A DNA stretch of 64,000 nt from Climacium dendroides (lineage: Eukaryota > Streptophyta > Bryopsida > Hypnales > Climaciaceae), in the NCBI GenBank assembly GCA_950106755.1, contig OX467083.1, forward strand, positions 29,569,029-29,633,028, written 5' to 3'. The notes under the pieces are model-generated. The model saw only the letters and a program-made list of their open reading frames with translations, was not told the origin of the DNA and made no database searches. Made by a program: the position numbers and the translations under genes. Shown one piece after another: positions 38,130 to 48,192 of the stretch. How positions within the stretch are numbered: the first letter of the stretch is position 1; each line of letters starts with the position of its first letter.

Positions 38130-38575
38130 TGATTGCGCCCTTGTGAAGGTTGGATCTGCAGTGCAAAGATGGTAAATGCAAGATCAGCCGCGCGCGTTTC
38201 CTGCTCCCCTCTATTTTTACGAAAACCAACCTTCGACTCTTATCTACTGCTGCCATTCAGGATCATCGGATCTGCCGTGTATGTGGTACCTGGACTGTCT
38301 GGACTGTAACAGGCAGCATCTTCTTCCTCACTGGCTGGTTGCGTCAAGTCTCGTGTTGCAGAAGCTGAACTATCGCCGGCATGGCATCTTCCGTTCAGTG
38401 TGTGACTGTGTGCATTGCCGCCACTGAACTGTGCAGAAAACAACGGGAAGAAAACTTGAGGAAGGAAAAACCCAGAGAACTGTGTGCCGTTACTCAGAAA
38501 AGAAAAGACTGTGTATCGACTAAATACAGACGTTGTCCAGCCTTGTTTTCAGCTGCTACAGTGTAGAATGTGAAG
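38130..38575. other. Second GC-rich island, unknown
   Basis: About 0.45 kb of sequence has balanced or GC-leaning composition inside AT-rich DNA, with overlapping open frames on both strands (up to 83 codons) and no recognisable protein. Like the 33-kb island it may be a decayed gene 5' region or a non-coding transcript unit. 38576-39078 is featureless. Confidence 0.35.
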
Positions 38576-39078
38576 TAGAATGTAATGTGGGAAGTCATTT
38601 TAAGTGCAGTAGTACAATGCTTATTAGTTTCAGTTGTTTCAGGGTAGTACGCTTGTTTAGATTGTTATGAAGGCGGCAACAGACTAGGGAGTAGGGAGGA
38701 ATTCCTACATGTCTAATTGTTTAAAACATTAAATCAAGACCTTTAGCAGCTCTTTAGACCAATTTAGACATGCGTGATTCCCAAAAGGAATTCGGAAGCT
38801 GGACTCCTGTGAGTCCGCCAAGAAAATGAAGCATTGAATGTTTTATAAAAATAAACACGTTTCTAACTTATGGAATATTTATCAGAATGATCTTACATAA
38901 AGTTTCACATATAAATTAGGATGATTTTCTGATCCATTTGAAAAATTTCATGCAAAAATTCCAAATCATGAAGTCAATAGAACCTACTTGAGTTCTAAAA
39001 GAAAATCAATATAGTCTTCTCAATCTTTTAACACTTTAAAGGACGCTTCATATCTGAGCTTGGTCAAACTTCATTACA

Positions 39079-39804
39079 GGGTGATTGCAAGAAACACTTG
39101 CTGGTTTTGGCTCAAAAAGGCCTATTTAGGAGAATACTATGACTTTTGAAATAATTATTTTAAAATATAATAAAATATGTATAATTTGTAAAGCATTGAA
39201 AATAGAATGCCTCTGAAATTTCAAACGTAAAAAAATTTATCTCTAAAAGTTATGCACCAAAAATGCACAATGAAAAACACCAAGAAAATACAGACTTTGA
39301 AGTTATATTTAAAAAAAATATTAAATGAACTCAATAAAATTAAATTAAAAAGTCCATTTTTCCTAACCTAAAGACATTCCTTCTCAAATAGTTTTATCTT
39401 TAGGAAAAAAAATCATGTTCTCTACAGCTGTGCAAAGGTAGTGCACTTTGAGTACATATGGAAGGTAGGCAGATTATTATTTTACAATAATCTTTGGCAT
39501 GATTGTGTAATTTTAGTAGATGTCTTCATATACCAATTTTGAGCTTCACATTTACATTTTTGGGTCGAAAATAGGACTCAACCCCCCCAAAATGGCCAAG
39601 CTAAACACCCAGTTGGGGGCTATTTAAAAATAGTAAAATAATTTTTTTTAAATCCAAAAATTTACACAATGTCCAAAGCTACTACATCTACTTCCATTTC
39701 AAATTTCATAGAAAACGCACCGATGATGCAAAAGTTATGAGCAAAAAACACTTGTCCATGGGCAAGGGGACACCCAAACGGACAAGTGTTTCTTGCAATC
39801 ACCC
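39079..39804. mobile_element. Non-autonomous TIR element, GGGTGATTGCAAGAAACAC family
   Basis: Left end GGGTGATTGCAAGAAACACTT; right end AAGTGTTTCTTGCAATCACCC-type complement, ending 39804. It is 726 bp, matching the 735-bp copy at 712-1446 in size, ends and the AAAAGTTATG..CAAAAAACA block. No coding frame. Confidence 0.75.
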
Positions 39805-39806
39805 TA

Positions 39807-40280
39807 GATTTCTATATTGAAACATAGATTTTAAAAATTTAAAAATTTAAAAATGTAGTAACATATATCTAAAGCTTAATATCTATTTTTACATAATTAA
39901 AAACATCAAATTGAATTTTCTATGATTTAAAAAAATTCCATATAAAAATCATAGTAATTACAAAATTATTTAAAATAGTATGAAATTTTAGAGAAGATGA
40001 AAATAATAGTGAAAATCATCATGGTGTAATTGATGTACTTCTTGAGATTACACCAAGAGAAATTTGATAGAAAAAGTTCAAAAGTAGTGTATTTTGAGCT
40101 TTCAAGAATCAAGAAGCTATCTCGAAAGTGTCTCAAAAATTATAAATTGAGCAATTTTGAAAAAAAGACAGAGGGAATAAACAATAGATTATTAGAGCTA
40201 CATTTTCTTAGTTAAGCTTAAAAACATTCAAAATAAAAAATTATATGAAATTCAAGTTTTGACTTTCAAAATGCTTGAGG
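39807..40280 (-). repeat. Dispersed repeat D, copy 3 (inverted)
   Basis: The reverse complement is collinear with 13890-14400, including the same TTAAGCTTAACTAAGAA and CTCTAATAATCTA(C/T)TGTTTA blocks. It abuts the right end of the TIR element that ends at 39804. The 61-codon frame 40030-40215 is spurious. Confidence 0.7.
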
Positions 40281-40766
40281 GGCTTGCATTGTACTTTAAG
40301 GGTTAAGGATGAATGCTACTTTGTGTGCATTCATTCTATAGTCCACAATCACTTCAAATATTTGCATTTAGTAAAAGGACAAGTTACCTAATGAAAAGTC
40401 CAAGTGCTTCACAAAAACTACTTAATTTATGCCAAATCTAAACCTTAGGTAGGATCGCTCCCCCCCAAATTAGTGCAAATTAATGCTATCATGGTGGAAC
40501 ACATTAATGGACTTTTTCCATTAGTGCAGCCCAAGTTGTACCAATGAAAATTAATCCCTTATGACCCAAGGAGGATGTACTTTCAAAATGGGCCAAAACT
40601 GCTAAAAATTTGAGTAATTTTTTAATTGAGATTAGATAAAATGTAACTATAGGATCTTAAAGTTCAAATTGGAAATGAGCACCTCTAAATTTTTTAATTA
40701 TATGATTGTACAATTTAGAAGAAATTTAGGTTTGAAGTTTTATTTGGGTTAATGGAAATATAGGGT

Positions 40767-40919
40767 CATGGTTGTCATACTGGACAAGTTATTATTCATT
40801 TTTTGTCTTGCAGGACGAGTTACTATTCATCAAATGTACCTCTCAAGTACATTTGATGAATAGTAACTCGTCCGACAGGACAAAAAATGAATAGTAATTT
40901 GTCCAGTATGACAACCATG
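40767..40919. mobile_element. 153-bp foldback MITE, copy 3 (hAT-like)
   Basis: Same hairpin, with the central loop in inverse orientation relative to copies 1 and 2, showing insertion in the other direction. The flanks TATAGGGT / CATAGGGG match at six of eight positions. The arms carry slightly more differences than in copy 2. Confidence 0.9.
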
Positions 40920-41189
40920 CATAGGGGAGAGCATTAAGAAGTAGCATATCTTTGTGAGAATATTTTAAAATGATGCCCTTTTGTACCTAGTAGAAGATAA
41001 GAGAGTTGAAAATGTATATAAGGGTAGTATTTATAAAAAAAAATGGGGCACTTATCTTCTCCTTTAACTCCTTGGATCTACCCTTTTCAAGGTAGATTTT
41101 CCCTTTTTGAGGTGGGCAAATATCACATTGGTTGGCTAATGGCTTTTTAGACCATGCCCAAACCATTCTCCTACTCAAAAAAAATTCTT

Positions 41190-41350
41190 TGATTTTCCTT
41201 CCTAGGGTACTTTCTTCTTAAAGGTATATACATTGAACATATTTTTTAAATTTAAAGAAAAATTATTTCTAATTATAAAGTATTCTAAAAAAAACTAAAA
41301 ATATTATACAAAACACTACTAAAATTGCATGGTGTTTCTTGCAATGACCC
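41190..41350. mobile_element. Family F right-end fragment
   Basis: It ends GTGTTTCTTGCAATGACCC (41350). The preceding 150 bp match the interior right parts of the copies at 29578-30232 and 35977-36700. No left end was identified. Confidence 0.55.
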
Positions 41351-41999
41351 ACCCTAGAAAATGAATTGTAAACTATACTACTCCATTTACCTTTGAAAAA
41401 TTCCACAAGATATAGTAGTAAAATTTAACTCAAAATTTGATGAAACTAAAGCAAGCCAAGGCCAACAAGGCTACAAAAGTGATTATGAGTTGTACATTCA
41501 TTGAGCCTAGTATATATATTTTTGGTAATCTATTGCAACAATACAACCTCCTCTAAGCTTGTTGTATATAGCATTTTTTTAAAAAATTTTAAATTTTAAA
41601 CTATGTTTTGCTAAATCCATCCAAACGAGGGATGAAAATTTGCCAAATCCCAACTTCCTTGGGTTGTTAGAAGGTAAATAAAAAATATCAATTTTGGGAC
41701 TTGGGAATTCTAAGTGTAAACTGTGAAGACCAAAGTCCCAATTTGTCTCATAAATAATACATTTTGTAAAAAATCAAGTGCCCCCAAATCCAAAATGGTT
41801 CAAAATGACTAAACTTCATTTTGGGGGCATTTTTAACTTCAAATTTGCTTCCTAAGACTTGAGCTTGGGACTTGGGACCTGGGACGTGGTGTGAAGCCCC
41901 AAGTCCCAGTTTTGAGCTCTCCCACGTATCAGATTTTGAGAATTCCTTGAGCCTGGAGACTTGGGACATGGAAGCCTAAAGAGGGTTTCTTTTATCTTC
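41351..41999. other. Intergenic sequence
   Basis: It contains repeated CTTGGGACTTGGGAC-like text (41690-41900), partly as an inverted repeat (TTTTGGGACTTGGG near 41694 and CCCAAGTCCCAGTTTT near 41899). This may be a small decayed element. Confidence 0.4.
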
Positions 42000-43489
42000 C
42001 AAACCATTGCCACATGATGGCTGGAGGCCAGAGGTTTACACTGGTTGAGCCGCGCCCGCAACAAGTCCAGAATAGTCGCAGCAGATTCCGCCTACACAGA
42101 CTTCCCCCATAGACGTCAACTCCCCCCAGTAAGGCAGCAACCAACCAGAGCCTGACACTCAGATGAGAGTCTTCTCGAACCAACTCCCAAACCAAAGTGT
42201 AAATGAACTGAATTCCTCAGGACTCTTCTTTTCTCTGCTGACAATTACAATTGCACATTCGCAGTTGGACTCTCTGGTATCAAATTTCCTGTCAACAGCA
42301 AAAAGAGAAAAAGAAAAAGAAAAAAGCAAACTCCCAGATACAAACAAACAACCCGCGAGCTTGGAGTGCCCAATTGACGACTGTACTGTACACTTCCCGG
42401 GGACTCAGCTCTCCTCGATCCAGTGGGCCATGCCCACGATCTTCCTCTCCCCGCTCTCGGGCCTTTCCTAACTTATAAGTTTGTCCAAACTATACACAAA
42501 GATCATGTTGCCCGGGTCCCAGAAAACGAAACGGATCGATCGCACATGGCAGCTAAGCTTCGATCGAGCCAGCGTCAGAAACTCGTGAAGGTTCAATGTA
42601 GACATGAGCCTGGTTGTGGTGACAGGAAGTTATGGTAGCGCGCGCGCGCACACACATATCTCTGTGCGTGTGTGTGTGTGTATGTATCTGTCGAGCTAGA
42701 TTGATTCGCTTCTCTCACCGACCGCCTTGCGCGCATTGGAATTCGTGCTTTGTGGGCTTGTCATTTACGTGCTCCAAAGGCTCACACTCGCAAGGTCGTG
42801 AGCAGCCCTCGTTGCTCGAGTGGCGGAGAGACAGACCCAAAGAGATCGAGTAGCTAGATACCCGTCGCATGCATGCACTGATCGTAAGTGCTGTGATTTT
42901 TCAGTCTACAAAGAGAGAGAGAGATAGATAGACAGACTCCCAAGAGACGTGGTTTGTAACAGACGTACCAAGAGAGAAGATTCAAAGTCTCAAAGAGAAT
43001 ATTTATACATACTTGCTTACACAACTAGCTAGCTAGCGCAAGGATTGATTGTAGAGATGGAAGTTTTGTGCATGTGAATGCATGCTGAGGTTGCGAATGG
43101 TAGCTAGCACGCCAACATTGGCTGCTTTGTGGTGAGGGTTTAGGTGATGAAAGGGAGGTTCAGGTTGACGGGTTATTGTCACCTTCAACGTCGACACTAC
43201 TCCGTACGCAAATTCACGCTAGGTTTGAAAATCGATCAGCACTAGAGTATTCTAGCTAGTTAGTACAGAATTCTTAATTTCCTCGTATACTTGAAACCAT
43301 TCTAGCTCGCGTTCTGAACACAACCAGCACTGTCACCACGAATGGCTGCTAAAGAACGACACTAACGCTCTTGCAATTCTCGTTTCGAGGGGATCCAAGC
43401 GTGTTTTTTGTCTCATTTTTGCAGTCCCGTTTCCCGTCCCATTTCCAGGTCCATTTTCGTCCCGTTTTCAGTCCCGTTACTTTTCAGTT
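42000..43489 (+). promoter_or_regulatory. Upstream region and probable 5' leader of the zinc-finger gene
   Basis: Base composition shifts from AT-rich to balanced at about 42,000, as expected for a promoter and leader. It contains a (GC)(AC) and (GT) microsatellite at 42638-42682, GA-rich leader-like text at 42910-42930 and an ATATTTATAC TATA-like site near 42999. Immediately before the start codon (about 43421-43487) are imperfect repeats of GTCCCGTTTTCAG. A CTTTTCAG lies two bases before the ATG and could be a 3' splice site of a leader intron. The many short open frames here overlap one another and are not credible genes. The transcription start cannot be fixed without RNA data. Confidence 0.4.
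42638..42682 (+). repeat. GC/AC and GT microsatellites
   Basis: An alternating GCGCGC..CACACA block (42638-42656) and a GTGTGT block (about 42665-42680) are separated by ATATCTCT. Purine-pyrimidine alternation can adopt Z-DNA; no functional claim is made. Confidence 0.85.
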
Positions 43490-46482
43490 ATGGCGGTTTC
43501 GATTCCCCCAAGCCCTTTCAGTGCTTCCTTCTTTCCCACCGACTCTTCCCAGACCAATATCTTCCCAGACGACAGCGTGAGCATCGGCTTATACACGACA
43601 TTCGGTGAAGATGACTCCAACACCACCTCTTTCGGCAGTTGGCCCGACCCCCCGTACTCCTGCAGCGAATTGGAAGTGTCCTCCTTCCCTTCCTCCGCGG
43701 AGACGACTCTCACCAGCCTGCTCAATTCGCCGGTTCTACCTTGCGAAGACGACCTCAACTTGGCTCCCGAGTTTCTGGAGCACTTCGGGTGCCATCCCAA
43801 CACGCCCATGCTCGTGCATTCCGAGTGCGTGGACACGCCCAAGGACATGATGGAGGAGGAATTGTACATGGCGGAAGAGAACCAGTTCGTGCCGAGGGAG
43901 ATGGAAGCGTTCACTGGAGGTTCTTCCCAATTTAGTGACGATGATGATCACTTCTATGAGGAACGCTTGGAAAAGATTTCTGGAGATTGCGTTCCGAGGG
44001 CCAACGAAGAGGAGTCTGTGGAGGAGGAGGAGGAGCCGAGTGATGGAGTACACATTCCTCCGCCTCTAAACATGAAGGTATCATGCACTTCCTTTTCTGC
44101 TTCCATTACAGTAGCGTAGAGTATTCGTTATAGTCGTTGAAATGCCGTGGTTTACAGCTCCCAAACTGTGACATGCAAGTACCCATTACTCCAGAAACTA
44201 GAAATAGAGGTATATCTAAGGTTTCAGTGACACGACTGAAAACCTGTGTCCAATTCGCCACTTTGCGAATACACTTGTTAGGGAGTTTAGAAGAGTTCAC
44301 TATGGAGGAAATGAAGCGGAGGTTACAATCCGGATTGAACCGTTACCACCTGCCGAAGTGCATGGTAAACTCTGTTTCATTAATATGATGCTAAACTTTT
44401 CTAGCTACCTTGTGAGGTATACGAAACCTGACAAATATCCTGAAAGTGGCGAATTCGGGACTGAAAGTGGTGCAGTCTGAAACCTTTGATCTCTAACAGT
44501 CCTAGTTCTCCGAGCTCCGGCACTCTGAAACACGTATGCCATTGCAACGAACATAACCACATGAGGTGTCTCAAGAAGGAAGAGTGACTGATAGACCACA
44601 CATAGTTTTTGCTCCTTTCAACGTCCCAGAAATTCCAGTTAGTCCGAATATTGAATCAGGTTGTATTGCCGTCCCATTGAACAACCAAACTGATGTATCT
44701 GTCTGGACTTGTATTCCTGCTGCAGAGAATCGAGATGCACGACGACGCCTACTACGAAAGCATCGAAGCCGCAGAAGTCCCCTTAGACGTGATCGAGAAC
44801 AAGCGTCCGTTCCATTGCGGACTCGCCGGTTGCGACAAGACGTTCAAGAATCCACAGACCATGAAGATGCACCACAAGACGCACTTCAGCGACGGCAGCG
44901 CCGTGAATGTGGAGGATCTTCCCACCTTGACACCTCCCGGAAACGGCAACGGCAACGGCAACCCGAACGGCAACAGTTGGATGACCGGGCGTAGCAAGAA
45001 GATCCCGTCAAGGTGCCCCAAGTGCCGGAAGACGTTCGTGGGGTTGTATGAGCTGCGGCGACACTATGGTCGCAAGCATTCCGAAGGGGAGAGGCCGTTT
45101 CAATGCCGGAAATGCGACAAGCGGTTCTACATTGAGGTTCGAAGTCTGCTCTTTCTGCAATTTTTTTTTTCTGTTTTCTTTTTTGCACAGATGAGAATAT
45201 TTCATTGTAGAGAAAGAGTACAAGCCCCGGCCGATCCCGGCCGATCCCGGCCAGGAGTTAGAATTTTTTGATGGACGATTGTGTTGTGATAGTACATGTC
45301 TGTGCTTGTTTGGAAGCTGTGCAAGCTCCCTGTCTGCACTTCCGGAATCTGTGTCTAGATGGTAATGGTAGGTTTGAACTTAATATCGAGGGTTCGTTGG
45401 TTTGAGGCGGTTTGGATTTGGAGCTTCTAGGTTCATTCTTGGTCAGATTTGGATTGTTTGATTGGCGTGGTTGTTGAGAGTACCAGAGTTGTGCCGTTTT
45501 CAAGTGTCGGGAGCTGGGACTGGTATGGATCTCAGGGTTTAGTCGGATGATTGAAACTGTGGGAGTTTCACTGAAATCCGCCACAGTTTCAATCACCCGC
45601 CTAAAACCTCAGATCTAACTCAGTCCAAGCTCCAGACACTCAACTCTGGTACTCTCAACCACGCAACAGTACCGCATACCACCTAAAAAAAACTGATACA
45701 ACCAGTAGATTTGCACTTGAGAAACCAACCATTGCAAACCAAATCCGAAAGGGGCCACACACAGTCACACTAAGTGTTATAAAAATGTACGAATGCAGGT
45801 GGACCTGCGAGACCACGAGAAGCTCTGCGGGGAGCAGATCGAATGCAAGTGCGGCCTCAAGTTCGCGTTCAAGTGCAACATGGTGGCTCACAAGAAAGCT
45901 CACCCAGCATGTCAAGACACCGGCAACAACTCCACATCAGGAGCCATGGTTCCGAACGCCACCTCCGCCCCTTTCGTGGCGTCCAGCACCATTTCCACAT
46001 CAGTAAACATTATGATGGATCCCTCAGTAACCATTACGACGGATCCCCATTCCACATCAGTAACCATTATGAATTCGACTTCAGACGAAGATTCCAGCCG
46101 AAGCCGGTGGATCAGTCCCGAGGCTCCCCCCCAACATCGGGCAACAGCGGGCAACAACAACAAGCGGTGCCATGAGCTCGTGGAAGAGACGCGTCCTGAT
46201 TTCATGTCCAAGCTCATGAAGGTGTACTCCCGACGGAACTTGCCAGCTCAGAATTTCTCGGGTCTGGGTCTACTGGAGGACGCCACGTGTGCAGCTGGCT
46301 TTGCGTTGGAGGACGCGTCGCTGTGGGGGTCGTACCCGAATTTGCCGTGGCCGGTGCAGGGGCCTGTACTTCCCACGTTGTTGCCGGGGGACTTGGACCC
46401 GTTTCCACGGCGAGGGGTCCCGGCAGGGAAGCTGGGGGCCCTGGATTTGCTGCACCTGGCTGGAGTGACTCCGGGACTCTGA
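43490..46482 (+). CDS. C2H2 zinc-finger protein, plant WIP/STOP1/IDD-like
   Basis: Three exons join in frame with two phase-0 GT-AG introns: 43490-44077, 44726-45136 and 45799-46482, giving about 560 aa. Residues 1-196 are a Ser/Pro and acid-rich leader (an EEEEE run and a DDDD run). Finger 1 lies near residues 222-244 (C-x4-C-x12-H-x3-H, with the text CGLAGCDKTFKN). A Gly-Asn repeat linker follows. Finger 2 is C-x2-C-x12-H-x4-H (CPKCRKTF..HYGRKH). Finger 3 (FQCRKCDKRF, then DHEKLCGE) is split by intron 2. Finger 4 (ECKCGLKF..HKKAH) completes the HYxRKH / HEKxCG / CxCG signature shared by the plant WIP, STOP1 and IDD families, which are nuclear DNA-binding regulators. The C-terminal ~190 residues are Ser/Thr then Gly/Leu/Pro-rich. 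Subfamily and targets are unresolved. The start is the first ATG of the long frame; codons are GC-rich compared with the flanks. Confidence 0.88.
44214..44492. repeat. Imperfect inverted repeat in intron 1 of the zinc-finger gene
   Basis: The arm at about 44214-44281 (AAGGTTTCAG..CAATTCGCCACTTT) pairs loosely with 44425-44492 (AAAGTGGCGAATT..CTGAAACCTTTGAT). A degraded foldback insertion is likely; similarity is moderate. Confidence 0.5.
45465..45664. repeat. 200-bp inverted repeat in intron 2 of the zinc-finger gene
   Basis: The arms are about 95 bp around a short centre near 45572. The outer block GTGGTTGTTGAGAGTACCAG pairs with CTGGTACTCTCAACCACGC, and the inner block TGATTGAAACTGTGG (45548-45562) pairs perfectly with CCACAGTTTCAATCA (45581-45595). 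Transcripts of this intron could fold into a long hairpin. A small GGCCGATCCC tandem lies just upstream near 45230. Confidence 0.75.
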
Positions 46483-48192
46483 TGACTCTTTATTTCCCCT
46501 TTTTATTGAGTTCCAAGACTTTGAATGGACTTGGGCGATGATTTTAAGCAAAGGAAAAATTTTAAAATCTCTACAAGGGGAGGGGGCCAAATCCAACGGA
46601 TGAGATCGTGCGGTGGAAATCGCAAACTCTGACAACCCTTGATTAGGATTTGGTTGCTTGGCTTTGAGCTGACCCTATTAGAATTCATTCTTCAGGGTCC
46701 CTTTGGGAGACCCCTCTACAAACAAAAACTCTACAAAGCTGAGGTAGAAGCACCTAAAACCCTAATCTCAAGTAGTCTTTTAGGTTGTTGCTTTTAGGTG
46801 CTTCTATCTTACAACTACTAGTGCTTGTGCATTTTATGTTGAGGTGGAATATCGCCCCGTAGTGCACTACACTTGTTGACATAGGCTAGCTAGTTAGGCA
46901 TTACTTCCTAGTATATAAATATATATGTATTTTTTTAACTAAAATATACATGTACTTTGGGTTGAAACCTAGGATGGATTATGGTGGAGAATTAATTAGC
47001 TGGGTAGTCTTAATTGTAGTTTGGTTGTAGTAAAATGTAAGCTTAGCATTGAAGAGATTCTCATGTCAAGGAGAATCACTCTTCTTTTGATAGCTAGTTG
47101 GGTAATATTTAAGTAAAGCAACAAAGCTTGCCAAAGTTAACATGACACTATTAATTAGGTATAGGGCCCCAATCAAACTTGTTTTGAAAATCAAATTTGG
47201 TTGATTTTCAAAGTTGTTTTGGGGCTTTTCTCGTGGCCATTTTGACAATTGAGGTGGCTTGTGCTTCAATTCTCTCTTCAATGAAAGTTGTTCTAAAAAA
47301 ATGTTTAAGACATCTCTATCTAAAATCATCCAAGTAAATTGATTTGAACAATGATCCTATTGTTAAATTAACTAAGTCTTTGATTGATCTTGTTATAGAT
47401 CACAAGAGGATTCCAAATTCTCTTAGTGTAAATTTCTTGAACACCATATGAATTAGATATGAATTCAATGTGATAGAAATAGGTGGTGTCCCAAATTGAC
47501 CCTTGTGTTTTGTGAGTGTTTTGTGAGTAGAGATTGTACATTTTAGACAAGAATATGTAGGGGATGGAAATTAGGTGCAATTTCCTTGCACAACATTTTA
47601 ACATGAGTTGAGTCTAATGTTGATAATCCATGAGTAATGATAATCCATCTTGGATACCATGGTTGGATAGCAGGTCTTTGGGAATAGTAGTTCAGCCCAC
47701 AAAAACGGATTGCATACAAACCAAATGGTGCCAAATGGTGGGAAACCAACATCAAGAGTAAGGAAGTGCAATCTACCGTGGTAGATCCAAATACAATTTC
47801 AGGTATAACCCCTTGGCAGTTGGCACTTGCCTGATCATCCACATGTGAAATTACAATTAGGATGACTTCTGCTGAAACTTCTGGACCTCAAAATACGTCT
47901 GAAAGTAATCCATCACATGTCATATCTGATTGGATTAGCTTTGCCTAGTTCCACTCCCAAAGAACTTAAATTTACAAAGGATGAAGCCTCGTCTACTATT
48001 CCATAAACCCAGAACACTATACGCATCTAATAAATGAACAGGGAGTTGATTAATCGACTGTATCTTGCATGTCCTTCAGGTTCCAGAGGACGCCTTTCTT
48101 TGCGCAGCAAAATCGTAAGGTGTGAGGCTTTAAAGGGAAAAGGTAGCACGATAATGGAAAAATGAGTCTCAATGTAACAACTGATGTACATG
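46483..48192. other. Region between the two convergent genes
   Basis: It must contain both 3' UTRs. A perfect 15-bp hairpin (TAGAAGCACCTAAAA at 46745-46759 and its complement at 46792-46806) lies about 260 bp past the zinc-finger stop. The frames at 47066-47329 and 47543-47842 (minus) have no family features. Confidence 0.5.

Noticed and set aside
43477..43914. 145-codon minus-strand frame opposite exon 1 of the zinc-finger gene
   Set aside because: It is the antisense shadow of a GC-rich coding exon.
44566..44994. 142-codon plus-strand frame overlapping exon 2 of the zinc-finger gene
   Set aside because: It is the wrong frame: the finger motifs are in the register starting at 44726.
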